Shown: in pieces, positions 34,719-43,947 of the stretch
How the letters are laid out: each line of letters begins with the position of its first letter
Position numbering within the stretch: position 1 is the first letter of the stretch
Assembly: GCF_045038405.1 (NCBI RefSeq)
Contig: NZ_CP173660.1
Location: forward strand, 2,356,001-2,420,000
Length of the DNA stretch: 64,000 nucleotides
Reading direction: 5' to 3'
Origin: Sellimonas caecigallum
GTDB lineage: Bacteria; Bacillota; Clostridia; Lachnospirales; Lachnospiraceae
Notes under the pieces: generated by a model
What the model saw: the letters and a program-made list of their open reading frames with translations, nothing else
What the model was told of the DNA's origin: nothing
The model's database searches: none
Position numbers and translations under genes: made by a program

Positions 34719-37700
34719 TTATTCTGCTTGCTGAGCCTGAAGTTCTTTTTCAAGGTTTTTGTTTGCAGTGGAGAGCATCAGCTTGATTCGGTTCAGCTGA
34801 TTTACCTCACTTGCGCCCGGGTCATAGTCGATAGCGACAATATTGGATTCTGGATGGAGCCGCCGAAGCTCCTTGATGACGCCTTTTCCGACTACGTGGT
34901 TTGGAAGACATGCAAACGGCTGTGTACAGACGATATTTTTTGCTCCAGTCTCTATAAGTTCCAGCATTTCTCCGGTTAAGAACCATCCTTCCCCAGTCTG
35001 ATTTCCAAGAGAGACAATCTCCTTTGCCATGGATGCAAGATGCTGGATTGAGGATGGCGGTGTAAACCGCTCGCTCTGCTTATATGCATGTACAGCAGGT
35101 TTCCGGAACCATTCGATAACCTTGATCCCAAGGTTTGCGAGCCTTGCAGATGACTTTTTCATGCCCAGGTGGGTATGCTTGAAATTGGAATTGTAGAAAC
35201 AGTACAGAAGGAAGTCCACAAGATCTGGAACGACTGCTTCTGCACCTTCGTGTTCCAAAAGTTCCACAAGGTAATTGTTTGCTGCCGGAAGGAACTTGAC
35301 GAGGATTTCCCCTACAACTCCCACGCGTGGCTTTTTCACATCCGTGATCGGAAGTGTGTCAAAGTCATGGATAATCTGACGGCAAAGTTTTTTGAACCGA
35401 CGTCTGGAAGGATATCCTTCAGAGACAAATTTCCGGCAGACAGCTGCCCATTTTTCGTACAACGCATTCGCTGAACCTGGTTCAGATTCATACGGACGAA
35501 CCCGATAGAGACAACGCATAAAGATATCGCCCAGTACAGCTGCATACACACCACGCAGTGCCAGCATTGGAGTGATCTTAAATCCAGGATTTTTCTCCAG
35601 ACCGCTTAAGTTGATGGAGATAACCGGGATATGGCTGTAACCGGCTTTTTTCAGAGCCCTTCGGATGAAACCGATATAGTTGGAAGCACGGCATCCGCCG
35701 CCGGTCTGGGAAATGATGACAGCCAGTTTATCGGTGTCATATTTTCCGGAAAGGATAGCCTCCATAATCTGTCCTACAACCATCAGAGATGGATAGCAGG
35801 CATCGTTATTTACATATTTGAGCCCCACATTGACCGCGTCCTTATTGTCATTTGGGAGCACTTGGATCTTATAGCCAGAAGCCTGGAAGGCTGGTTCGAT
35901 GAGATCAAAGTGGATCGGAGACATCTGCGGACAGAGGATGGTGTACTGTTCTTTCATTTCTTTGGTAAACGGTACTTTTTCAATAGCCGCAGAGTGGATT
36001 TCCCGCTTTTCCTTCTTGGAATCCCGCACACGGATGGCGGCAAGAAGAGAACGGATCCGGATTCTTGCGGCACCCAGGTTATTAACCTCGTCGATCTTCA
36101 GGGAGGTATAGATTTTACCGGAACCTGTCAGGATGTCGGCCACCTCATCGGTAGTGACGGCATCCAGACCGCAGCCAAAAGAATTCAGCTGGATGAGATC
36201 CAGGTTTTCTGTCGTCTTTACGTAATTTGCTGCGGCGTACAGACGGGAATGGTACATCCATTGATCCATGACGTTAAGTGGACGTTCTACCGGATTTAAG
36301 TGGGAGACAGCATCTTCTGTCAGAACCGCAATACCATAGGAAGTAATAAGCTCCGGTATCCCGTGGTTTACTTCAGGATCATAGTGATATGGTCTTCCGG
36401 CCAGCACAATCCCATGTCTTCCCGTTTTCTCAAGATAAGCGAGTGTTTGTTCGCCTTTTTTGCGGACATCTTCCCGGCAGTGGGTAAGCTCTTCCCACCC
36501 TTTGTGGGCGGCAGCTCGAATTTCTGATTCCGGGATGCCAAATTTTTCTCCGAAAATCTGAATCAGCCGTGTAGTAAGAATCTCTTCGCTTGAAAGAGCA
36601 AGGAAAGGATTCATGAAATCTACTTTGCCGTGGATGATCTCATCCATATTGTTTTTGATGTTTTCCGCATATGATGTTACGATCGGACAGTTATAATGGT
36701 TGTTTGCATCCGGGAACTCGTTGCGTTCATATGGAATGCAAGGATAAAAGATCCGATCTACGCCTTGCTGGATCAGCCATTCCACATGCCCGTGTGCAAG
36801 CTTGGCCGGATAACATTCGGATTCACTTGGGATGGATTCGATGCCCAGCTCATAGATCTTCCGGGTGGAAGGAGGAGAGAGCACAACAGAGAATCCAAGT
36901 TCTGTAAAGAATGTAAACCAGAGTGGATAATCTTCATACATGTTGAGTACTCGGGCAAGACCGATAGTTCCTCGTGGCGCATCTTCTTTTGCCAGCGGCT
37001 TGTAGCCGAAGTAACGGTTGTTCTTGTATTCAAACAGGTTTGGGATATCCGTGTTTGTCTTTTCCTTTCCAAGACCACGTTCACAACGGTTTCCGGTAAT
37101 AAACCGTCTTCCACCGGTAAATTTGTTGATCGTCAAGCGGCAGTGGTTGGCGCAGCGCTGACATTTGGCCATGGATGTTTCGTATGTAAGATTTTCGATC
37201 TCCTCAATCGGGAGCATCGTCGTTTCTTTACAGTCACAAGAGTGATATCTTTCGCGTGCAATGAGCGCGGCACCAAATGCCCCCATGATTCCGGCGATGT
37301 CCGGACGCACAGCCTGGCAGTTGGCAATCTTTTCAAAGCTGCGCAGAACCGCATTGTTATAGAAGGTACCACCCTGTACGACAATATTTTTTCCAAGTTC
37401 TGAGGCATCTGATACTTTGATGACCTTAAAGAGCGCATTTTTGATGACCGAGTAGGCAAGCCCGGCAGAAATGTCGGCGACAGATGCGCCTTCTTTCTGC
37501 GCCTGCTTTACTTTGGAATTCATAAACACGGTACATCGTGTGCCAAGATCGATCGGGTGCCTTGCGTAGAGGGCTTCATCTGCAAAATCTTCGACCGTGT
37601 AATTCAGTGATTTCGCGAAAGTTTCAATGAAAGAACCGCAGCCGGAAGAGCAGGCCTCGTTGAGCTGTACGCTGTCAACCGTGTGGTTTTTGATCTTGAT

Positions 37701-38990
37701 ACATTTCATGTCCTGGCCGCCGATATCCAAAATGCAGTCTACTTCCGGTTCAAAGAAAGCGGCAGCATAGTAATGGGACACTGTCTCCACTTCCCCTTCA
37801 TCCAGGAGAAAAGCGGCCTTCATAAGAGCTTCCCCGTAACCAGTGGAACAAGAATAGGCGATTCTAGCTCCTTCCGGAAGTTTGGAATAGATATCTTTGA
37901 TAGCAGTAATGGTCGTGGCAAGGGGATCTCCTTCGTTCCCATGATAGAAAGAATAAAGAAGTGTACCGTCCTCGCCTACGAGAGCTGCTTTTGTAGTGGT
38001 CGATCCGGCATCGATACCGAGATATACATTGCCTTTGTATGTGGCGAGATCTCCCACTGGTACTTGATGCTTTTCGTGGCGTTCCTTGAATTCTGTATAG
38101 TCCTTTTCAGAAGCAAACAAAGGTTCCAGGCGCTCCACCTCGAAATCCATCTCAATATGGTTTGCAAGACGTTTCTGCAGTTCCATGATCGGGATGTCAA
38201 GATCCCGTTTGGAGTTTAACGCAGATCCGACCGCTGCAAAAAGATGGGAGTTTTTAGGAGCGATCGTGTGCTCGTCATCCAGCTTCAGTGTCCGGATGAA
38301 TGACTGGCGCAGTTCCGACAAAAAGTGAAGAGGACCGCCGAGGAAGGCTACATGTCCGCGGATTGGTTTGCCGCAGGCAAGGCCGCTGATCGTCTGGTTG
38401 ACGACCGCCTGAAAGATGGAAGCGGCAAGGTCTTCCTTTGCAGCCCCGTCATTGATGAGAGGCTGGATGTCCGTCTTTGCAAACACGCCGCAGCGTGCGG
38501 CGATATCATAGATCGCTTTATAGTTTTTCGCGTATTCATTCAGGCCGGTGGCATCTGTCTGCAGAAGAGAGGCCATCTGATCGATGAAAGAACCGGTTCC
38601 TCCGGCGCAGATCCCATTCATACGCTGCTCTACATTTCCATTTTCGAAGTAGATAATCTTGGCATCTTCCCCGCCAAGTTCGATCGCTACATCAGTCTGA
38701 GGCGCATAGTCCTGCAGAGCCGTGGAGACTGCGATGACCTCCTGGACAAACGGCGTGCCCAGATGTTTGGCCAGCGTAAGTCCACCGCTTCCTGTAATGA
38801 CAGGAGAGACATGGATAGCTCCAAGTTTATACACAGCTCTTCCCAAAAGATCAGAAAGGGTTTCCTGAATATTGGCATAATGACGTTCATAATCTGAAAA
38901 CAAGAGTTCATTCTGTTCGTCCAGGACAGCAATCTTGACAGTTGTGGAACCAATGTCAATTCCCAGTGTAAATAAATCCTTTTGACTCAT
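34719..38990 (-). CDS. 2-hydroxyacyl-CoA dehydratase activator-type ATPase, large fused form
   Basis: A 1423-residue protein with two ASKHA ATPase domains in tandem: GIDIGSTTVKIAVLDE at residue 9 and LGIDAGSTTTKAALVG near 325. Each has the Fe-S and nucleotide loop of HgdC-type activators (GICAGGTGSFIDQM with a later ARCGVF; EACSSGCGSFIETF with a later TRCTVF). A cysteine-rich segment (MAKCQRCANHCRLTI, GNRCERG) and a long region resembling DUF2229 and the dehydratase D component follow. HgdC activators inject an electron at ATP cost into 2-hydroxyacyl-CoA dehydratases. Large fusions like this are common in clostridia, but the substrate is unknown; no separate dehydratase genes are adjacent. 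ATG has AAGGAGTATCACAT ahead. Confidence 0.87.
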   Translation of the reverse strand: MSQKDLFTLGIDIGSTTVKIAVLDEQNELLFSDYERHYANIQETLSDLLGRAVYKLGAIHVSPVITGSGGLTLAKHLGTPFVQEVIAVSTALQDYAPQTDVAIELGGEDAKIIYFENGNVEQRMNGICAGGTGSFIDQMASLLQTDATGLNEYAKNYKAIYDIAARCGVFAKTDIQPLINDGAAKEDLAASIFQAVVNQTISGLACGKPIRGHVAFLGGPLHFLSELRQSFIRTLKLDDEHTIAPKNSHLFAAVGSALNSKRDLDIPIMELQKRLANHIEMDFEVERLEPLFASEKDYTEFKERHEKHQVPVGDLATYKGNVYLGIDAGSTTTKAALVGEDGTLLYSFYHGNEGDPLATTITAIKDIYSKLPEGARIAYSCSTGYGEALMKAAFLLDEGEVETVSHYYAAAFFEPEVDCILDIGGQDMKCIKIKNHTVDSVQLNEACSSGCGSFIETFAKSLNYTVEDFADEALYARHPIDLGTRCTVFMNSKVKQAQKEGASVADISAGLAYSVIKNALFKVIKVSDASELGKNIVVQGGTFYNNAVLRSFEKIANCQAVRPDIAGIMGAFGAALIARERYHSCDCKETTMLPIEEIENLTYETSMAKCQRCANHCRLTINKFTGGRRFITGNRCERGLGKEKTNTDIPNLFEYKNNRYFGYKPLAKEDAPRGTIGLARVLNMYEDYPLWFTFFTELGFSVVLSPPSTRKIYELGIESIPSESECYPAKLAHGHVEWLIQQGVDRIFYPCIPYERNEFPDANNHYNCPIVTSYAENIKNNMDEIIHGKVDFMNPFLALSSEEILTTRLIQIFGEKFGIPESEIRAAAHKGWEELTHCREDVRKKGEQTLAYLEKTGRHGIVLAGRPYHYDPEVNHGIPELITSYGIAVLTEDAVSHLNPVERPLNVMDQWMYHSRLYAAANYVKTTENLDLIQLNSFGCGLDAVTTDEVADILTGSGKIYTSLKIDEVNNLGAARIRIRSLLAAIRVRDSKKEKREIHSAAIEKVPFTKEMKEQYTILCPQMSPIHFDLIEPAFQASGYKIQVLPNDNKDAVNVGLKYVNNDACYPSLMVVGQIMEAILSGKYDTDKLAVIISQTGGGCRASNYIGFIRRALKKAGYSHIPVISINLSGLEKNPGFKITPMLALRGVYAAVLGDIFMRCLYRVRPYESEPGSANALYEKWAAVCRKFVSEGYPSRRRFKKLCRQIIHDFDTLPITDVKKPRVGVVGEILVKFLPAANNYLVELLEHEGAEAVVPDLVDFLLYCFYNSNFKHTHLGMKKSSARLANLGIKVIEWFRKPAVHAYKQSERFTPPSSIQHLASMAKEIVSLGNQTGEGWFLTGEMLELIETGAKNIVCTQPFACLPNHVVGKGVIKELRRLHPESNIVAIDYDPGASEVNQLNRIKLMLSTANKNLEKELQAQQAE

Positions 38991-39060
38991 ATGTGATACT
39001 CCTTTGCTGTTTGTAGGAAAAAATTTCTACCTAATTATATGTGTTTTGCAACAACGATAT

Positions 39061-39089
39061 ATTATACGACAAAACAATACAAGATACAA
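39061..39089 (-). promoter_or_regulatory. Promoter of the large activator gene
   Basis: On the minus strand TTGTAT (39089-39084) and TATAAT (39066-39061) are 17 bp apart, about 70 bases before the start codon. Confidence 0.5.
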
Positions 39090-39139
39090 TAAAATATTAT
39101 AAAGGAAGAGTAAATTTCTTGTAAACTCCAAGAAGTACA

Positions 39140-39168
39140 TTGACAAATATACGGCCAGACGATACAAT
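39140..39168 (+). promoter_or_regulatory. Promoter of the rhomboid-like gene
   Basis: TTGACA (39140-39145) and TACAAT (39163-39168) are exactly 17 bp apart, 29 bases before ATG 39197. It places the true start of that gene downstream of longer in-frame starts. Confidence 0.72.
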
Positions 39169-39196
39169 GGGAACCGTATATGAAAGGAGAGACTTT

Positions 39197-40063
39197 ATGA
39201 ATTGGATTTCCAGAATGGAGCGCAGATTTGGCAGGTTTGCGATCCCAAATCTGATGTATTACATTATCATTTTGTACGGGATCGGATTCGTGCTGCATTA
39301 TGTCAATCCGTATTTTTATATCCAGTATTTATCCTTGGATGCATCGGCCATTTTGCACGGGCAAATCTGGAGGATTTTGACATTTTTGATTCAGCCCCCT
39401 TCTTACAATTTATTATATCTGGTAATTGCCCTTTATTTTTATTATATGCTTGGAAATGCCCTGGAACAGACGTGGGGAGCGTTCCGTTTTAATTTGTATT
39501 TTTTTGCAGGGGTTCTGTTTCATGTGCTTGCCGCGATTGTCATTTATCTGCTAACCGGTGCAGTCTACATGCTGAACACAACATATCTCAATCTGTCGCT
39601 GTTTTTTGCGTTTGCCGCGCTGTATCCGGACATGCAGTTTCTGCTTTTTTTCATTCTCCCGGTCAAGGCAAAGTGGCTCGCATGGGTGGACGGAGCATTT
39701 TTTATATGGACCATCGTCCAGGCGTTTCTGCCTGCATACGGAGGGGTCAACAGTGCGTATAAAGTATATGCGCTGGCAGCGGGAATTTCAGTTCTTAACT
39801 TTTTTATATTTTATCTGTCTTCCAGAAACTTTGCAAAATATTCTCCGGGACAGAAAAAACGGAGTCGGCAGTTTAAAAAGAAGATGCGCACGGAGAATCG
39901 TTATGCTGCTCAGGCAGACGGACGTGTCCCGAAACACCGGTGCGCGGTCTGCGGACGAACAGAACTGGATCATCCGGAGTTAGAGTTTCGGTATTGCTCC
40001 AAATGCAATGGAAATTATGAGTACTGTCAGGATCATCTGTTTACGCACCAGCATGTAAAGTAG
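39197..40063 (+). CDS. Rhomboid-like membrane protein with C-terminal zinc ribbon
   Basis: A 288-residue protein with six to seven membrane segments arranged as in rhomboids: IWRILTFLIQPPSYN, then ALYFYYMLGNALEQTWGAFRF, and AALYPDMQFLLFFILPVKAKW. The place of the catalytic GxSG motif reads MLNTTYLNLSLFF, so the serine nucleophile motif is missing and proteolysis is unlikely. The cytosolic tail is basic and ends in a zinc-ribbon-like CAVCGR...CSKCNG...YCQDH with HQH. Family members may bind membrane clients. ATG 39197 follows AAAGGAGAGACTTT. pyk starts 31 bases after the stop. Confidence 0.8.
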   Translation: MNWISRMERRFGRFAIPNLMYYIIILYGIGFVLHYVNPYFYIQYLSLDASAILHGQIWRILTFLIQPPSYNLLYLVIALYFYYMLGNALEQTWGAFRFNLYFFAGVLFHVLAAIVIYLLTGAVYMLNTTYLNLSLFFAFAALYPDMQFLLFFILPVKAKWLAWVDGAFFIWTIVQAFLPAYGGVNSAYKVYALAAGISVLNFFIFYLSSRNFAKYSPGQKKRSRQFKKKMRTENRYAAQADGRVPKHRCAVCGRTELDHPELEFRYCSKCNGNYEYCQDHLFTHQHVK

Positions 40064-40094
40064 AGAGGAAAGGCAGAAAAAGGAGGAAGAAAAG

Positions 40095-41531
40095 ATGAAA
40101 AAGACGAAGATTGTCTGTACAATGGGACCAAATTCCAATGACGAGAACGTTATGCGCAGTCTGGTAAAAAGCGGGATGGATATCGCCAGGTTTAACTTCT
40201 CCCATGGCAATTATGAAGAACACAAATATCGAATGGATCTTCTGAAAAAGATCCGGGAAGAGGAGCATCTCCCGATTGCAATTCTTCTGGACACAAAAGG
40301 TCCGGAGATCCGAACAGGAAAACTGAAAGACGGAAAGAAAGTAATGCTTGAGGAAGGCAGAGATTTTGTCCTTACGACAGAAGAAATCACAGGGGACGAA
40401 AAAAGAGTGTCCATCACATACAGCGGTCTCACGGAAGATGTCACACCTGGGAAAAAGATTTTGATTGATGACGGGCTGATCGAATTGGATGTAAAGAGTA
40501 TCCATGGTTCGGATATCGTCTGTACAGTTTTAAATGGAGGAGAACTGGGCGAAAAAAAAGGTGTCAATGTGCCGAATGTTCCGGTGCGTCTCCCGGCTAT
40601 CACGGAAAAAGACAGAGAAGATTTAAAATTTGGGGTAGAACAGGGAATCGATTTTATCGCTGCATCTTTTGTGCGAAATGCAGAATGCATTATTGAAATC
40701 AGAAGCTGGCTTCGCGAGCTGAAAGCGCCGTATATTCCGATTATCGCCAAGATTGAAAATGCGGAAGGAATCAAAAATATTGATGAGATCATCCGGTGTG
40801 CAGACGGAATTATGGTGGCAAGAGGAGATATGGGCGTGGAAATTCCAGCTCAGGAAGTGCCGTATATTCAGAAAGAGATCATACGTAAATGCAACGACAA
40901 TTTTAAACCGGTTATCACGGCCACACAGATGCTGGACTCCATGATAAGAAATCCTCGTCCAACCCGTGCGGAAGTGACAGACGTAGCCAACGCCGTTTAC
41001 GACGGGACGGATGCGGTCATGCTCTCCGGCGAGACGGCACAGGGAAAATATCCGGTGGAGGCACTGAAGATGATGGTTCAGATCGTGGAAAATACGGAAA
41101 GCCATCTCGATTACGAAGTAATGCTCAAGAAAGCCCAGAAACATAGGACCAGCAGTATATCCAGCGCGATAGGATTTTCGGCGGTAGCTACGGCGGCAAA
41201 TCTCAGCGCAAAATGTATTGTTGCGCCGACGATGTCAGGAGCAACGGCAAAAGTGGTATCAAAGTTTAAGCCAAAGGCATGTGTTGTCGGTGTAAGTCCG
41301 GATGAGGCCACACTCCGGAGAATGCAGATCTACTGGGGAGTCCGTCCGCTCAAATCCATTCGTCTCAATTCTATGGAAGATGTGTGTGAAAATGCGATTG
41401 AGATGGTAAGAGTAAAGCAATATGTGGAACCAGGAGATATCGTTGTACTTACAGCAGGTCTGCCTGCACAGAGCGGAGCGTTTTCAAACAACGGAAGAAG
41501 CAATATGATGCGAATAGCTGTCATTGATTGA
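40095..41531 (+). CDS. pyk: Pyruvate kinase
   Basis: The last glycolytic step, phosphoenolpyruvate plus ADP to pyruvate and ATP. KTKIVCTMGPNS is the N-terminal signature, ILLDTKGPEIRTG holds ligands to substrate and potassium, and IIAKIENAEGIKNIDEII is the active-site lysine/glutamate block. PTRAEVTDVANAVYDGTDA and MLSGETAQGKYP follow. The 478 residues lack the C-terminal PEP-utiliser domain found in bacillus enzymes. AAAGGAGGAAGAAAAG precedes the ATG. A strong terminator follows. Other glycolysis genes are at 20-26 kb. Confidence 0.98.
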   Translation: MKKTKIVCTMGPNSNDENVMRSLVKSGMDIARFNFSHGNYEEHKYRMDLLKKIREEEHLPIAILLDTKGPEIRTGKLKDGKKVMLEEGRDFVLTTEEITGDEKRVSITYSGLTEDVTPGKKILIDDGLIELDVKSIHGSDIVCTVLNGGELGEKKGVNVPNVPVRLPAITEKDREDLKFGVEQGIDFIAASFVRNAECIIEIRSWLRELKAPYIPIIAKIENAEGIKNIDEIIRCADGIMVARGDMGVEIPAQEVPYIQKEIIRKCNDNFKPVITATQMLDSMIRNPRPTRAEVTDVANAVYDGTDAVMLSGETAQGKYPVEALKMMVQIVENTESHLDYEVMLKKAQKHRTSSISSAIGFSAVATAANLSAKCIVAPTMSGATAKVVSKFKPKACVVGVSPDEATLRRMQIYWGVRPLKSIRLNSMEDVCENAIEMVRVKQYVEPGDIVVLTAGLPAQSGAFSNNGRSNMMRIAVID

Positions 41532-41538
41532 TGATACG

Positions 41539-41565
41539 GGACATGCCGGAAGGCATGTCCTTTTT
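41539..41565 (+). terminator. Rho-independent terminator of pyk
   Basis: GGACATGCC (41539-41547) pairs with GGCATGTCC (41552-41560), then TTTTT. Confidence 0.9.
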
Positions 41566-41577
41566 GCGAACTTGGCC

Positions 41578-41615
41578 TTGACATTTTGTGGGGAAGGGAC
41601 TATAGTATCACTATA
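41578..41615 (+). promoter_or_regulatory. TrmB-lysA promoter with overlapping palindromic operator
   Basis: TTGACA (41578-41583) and TATAGT (41601-41606) are exactly 17 bp apart. The -10 is the left half of a perfect palindrome, TATAGT-ATC-ACTATA (41601-41615), so a protein bound there would block the polymerase. The next gene encodes a TrmB-type regulator, making autoregulation likely. Confidence 0.65.
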
Positions 41616-41641
41616 AAGAACTACTAAGGAGGAAGCGGGGA

Positions 41642-42352
41642 GTGAACATGGAAAGTTTTACAGAACATATTATGAAATTTGATCTTACAAGGCAAGAAGC
41701 GGCTATCTACGAATGTCTTCTCAAAAATGGCAGGCAGACCGGCTATGAGACGGCCAAAATGACAGGAATTTCCAGATCCAATGTGTATGGAGCTCTGTCG
41801 TCATTGGTGGAAAAGGGAGCTGCGCAGTATGAGGAAGAGCCGGGAGCGCGGAAATATATGGCGGTGGATCCTCAGGAGTTTTGCGAGAACCGGATCGAGC
41901 AGCTGAAAAGGGAAGAGGACTGGATTTTGCTTCATGCTCCGGAAAGGAAAGAAGAGGAAGACGGATATATTACGATCACAGGAAAAGAACAGATTCTCGG
42001 CAAGGCAAGAAAGCTGCTTCAAGACACTGAGGAGAGAGTGTATGTATCCGGAAACGCAGAGTTTTTGAAAGAAATCCTTCCGGCAGTCAAAGAAACAGCA
42101 GAAGAAGGCAAAAAAGTAGTTCTCATTACAGACTGTATGGAAATCGATCATCCAGGGAAAGTATACCATACAAAAGATCGGAAATCTCAGATTGGAATGA
42201 TTGTGGATTCCAGGTATGTGTTGAGTGGGGAATTCGGGGAAGATACCCAGAATACATGTGTCTATTCGGGACAGCGCAATTTTGCAGAATTGTTCAAAGA
42301 AGCAATGGCAAACGAGATAAAACTGATCAGATTGACAGAAGGAGAACAGTAA
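41642..42352 (+). CDS. TrmB-family transcriptional regulator
   Basis: The N-terminus is a winged helix of the TrmB type (KFDLTRQEAAIYECLLKNGR, GISRSNVYGALSSLVEKGAA). A coiled segment (ENRIEQLKREEDWIL) and a phospholipase-D-like effector domain follow (ITGKEQILGKARKLLQDTEE, VLITDCMEID). The GTG at 41642 is chosen because AGGAGG ends 9 bases ahead; ATG 41648 is too far from it. It is separated from lysA by one base, so the pair is cotranscribed and the regulator may respond to lysine-pathway or amine levels. Archaeal TrmB proteins sense sugars, so the ligand here is open. Confidence 0.84.
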   Translation: MNMESFTEHIMKFDLTRQEAAIYECLLKNGRQTGYETAKMTGISRSNVYGALSSLVEKGAAQYEEEPGARKYMAVDPQEFCENRIEQLKREEDWILLHAPERKEEEDGYITITGKEQILGKARKLLQDTEERVYVSGNAEFLKEILPAVKETAEEGKKVVLITDCMEIDHPGKVYHTKDRKSQIGMIVDSRYVLSGEFGEDTQNTCVYSGQRNFAELFKEAMANEIKLIRLTEGEQ

Positions 42353-42353
42353 G

Positions 42354-43646
42354 ATGGAAAAGAAAACATTTGTGACAAAAGAAAAGCTGGATGAGATCAT
42401 CCAAACATTTCCGACACCATTTCATCTTTACGATGAGAAAGGGATCAGGGAAAACGCGAAAGCACTGAAAGAAGCGTTCTCCTGGAACAAGGGATTTAAG
42501 GAATATTTTGCGGTAAAAGCCACGCCGAACCCGTTTCTCATCCAGATTCTGAGAGAATACGGATGCGGATGCGACTGCTCTTCTTTTACAGAACTCATGC
42601 TCTCAGACGCTATGGGAGTCAAAGGGGAAGATATCATGTTTTCATCCAACGCTACCCCGGCAAAAGAATATGAGCTGGCGGATAAGCTTGGGGCAATCAT
42701 CAATCTGGACGATATTACCCATATTGATTTTCTGGAAAAAACCATCGGCCGCATACCGGAGACGATCAGCTGCAGATATAATCCGGGAGGCCTTTTCAAG
42801 ATCAGCAACGACATCATGGATAATCCGGGAGATGCAAAATACGGAATGACAACAGAACAGATTTTTGAGGCCTTTCAGATCCTGAAAGAAAAAGGAGCAA
42901 AAGAATTTGGCATCCACGCTTTTCTGGCGAGCAATACAGTGACAAACGAGTACTATCCGATGTTGGCCAAAGTGCTTTTTGAGGTGGCGGTAAAACTTCA
43001 AAATGAGACAGGCGCGCATATTAAATTCATCAATCTCTCCGGTGGGATCGGTATTCCTTACCGCCCGGAACAAAAGGCTAATGATATAAAAATCATCGGA
43101 GAGGGCGTGCGAAAAGTATACGAAGAAGTCCTTGTCCCGGCAGGGATGGGAGATGTGGCAATCTACACGGAACTCGGGCGCTTTATGATGGGACCATACG
43201 GATGCCTTGTCACAACTGCGATTCATGAAAAGCATACGCACAAAGAATATATCGGCCTGGACGCATGCGCGGTCAACCTTATGCGCCCTGCCATGTACGG
43301 GGCGTATCACCACATTACGGTAATGGGAAAAGAGAACGAGCCTTGTGACCATAAATACGACATCACAGGCTCTCTTTGTGAGAACAATGATAAATTTGCC
43401 ATTGACCGGATGCTCCCGAAAATTGATATAGGGGACACCATCGTGATCCATGACACCGGAGCACATGGATTTTCTATGGGATATAACTATAATGGAAAGC
43501 TGAAATCGGCAGAAATCCTGTTGAAAGAAGATGGAACAGCACAGCTGATCCGGCGCGCGGAGACACCGGCAGACTACTTTGCCACTTTTGACTGTTTTGA
43601 TATCGGGAGACAGCTGATAGAGGAATCCCATAAAATTTGGAAATAG
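42354..43646 (+). CDS. lysA: Diaminopimelate decarboxylase
   Basis: PLP enzyme making lysine from meso-diaminopimelate. The cofactor lysine is in EYFAVKATPNPF, and the fold type III features GCGCDCSSFTELML, FINLSGGIGIPYRP and YTELGRFMMGPYG follow. GLDACAVNLMRPAMYGAYH and the C-terminal HDTGAHGFSMGYNYNG match the LysA/ODC group-IV fold. The 430 residues fit LysA; carboxynorspermidine decarboxylase is shorter and less likely. It is coupled to the TrmB-type regulator. No lysine riboswitch is seen upstream. Confidence 0.9.
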   Translation: MEKKTFVTKEKLDEIIQTFPTPFHLYDEKGIRENAKALKEAFSWNKGFKEYFAVKATPNPFLIQILREYGCGCDCSSFTELMLSDAMGVKGEDIMFSSNATPAKEYELADKLGAIINLDDITHIDFLEKTIGRIPETISCRYNPGGLFKISNDIMDNPGDAKYGMTTEQIFEAFQILKEKGAKEFGIHAFLASNTVTNEYYPMLAKVLFEVAVKLQNETGAHIKFINLSGGIGIPYRPEQKANDIKIIGEGVRKVYEEVLVPAGMGDVAIYTELGRFMMGPYGCLVTTAIHEKHTHKEYIGLDACAVNLMRPAMYGAYHHITVMGKENEPCDHKYDITGSLCENNDKFAIDRMLPKIDIGDTIVIHDTGAHGFSMGYNYNGKLKSAEILLKEDGTAQLIRRAETPADYFATFDCFDIGRQLIEESHKIWK

Positions 43647-43705
43647 TTCTTGCAAATTAAAAAACAGTGTGATATAATCAATCTTGGCTTGTAAAAGCCA
43701 AGAAA

Positions 43706-43788
43706 GCCGGCGTGTCGGAATGGCAGACGAGGCAGACTCAAAATCTGTTGTGGGCAACCACGTATGGGTTCAAGTCCCATCGCCGGCA
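43706..43788 (+). tRNA. tRNA-Leu (anticodon CAA)
   Basis: The acceptor stem pairs GCCGGCG (43706-43712) with CGCCGGC (43781-43787), followed by discriminator A. The anticodon loop is CTCAAAA, giving CAA, which reads UUG. A long variable arm (TGTGGGCAACCACG) marks a class II tRNA. The T arm is GGGTTCAAGTCCC. CCA is not encoded. Confidence 0.97.
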
Positions 43789-43824
43789 TTATATTTGGGT
43801 GTCTGTTGGATACCAGATGACGTG

Positions 43825-43858
43825 AAGAAAACCTCTGATTTATCGGAGGTTTTCTTTG
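43825..43858 (+). terminator. Terminator after tRNA-Leu
   Basis: AAGAAAACCTC (43825-43835) pairs with GAGGTTTTCTT (43846-43856), ending in a short T-run. Confidence 0.78.
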
Positions 43859-43947
43859 ACTTTTGCACCAATGGCACGGCAGTAAGGATGATGTAGACAA
43901 AGGCTGGAAAGCGGCAAGGAATAACCAATGGGTTTTTTGGAGGAGCG

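Noticed and set aside
42642..43757. Minus-strand frame of 371 codons
   Set aside because: Complement of lysA, running into tRNA-Leu; no conserved motifs.
43684..43896. Plus-strand frame of 70 codons across tRNA-Leu
   Set aside because: It is translated tRNA and terminator sequence, without a ribosome site.
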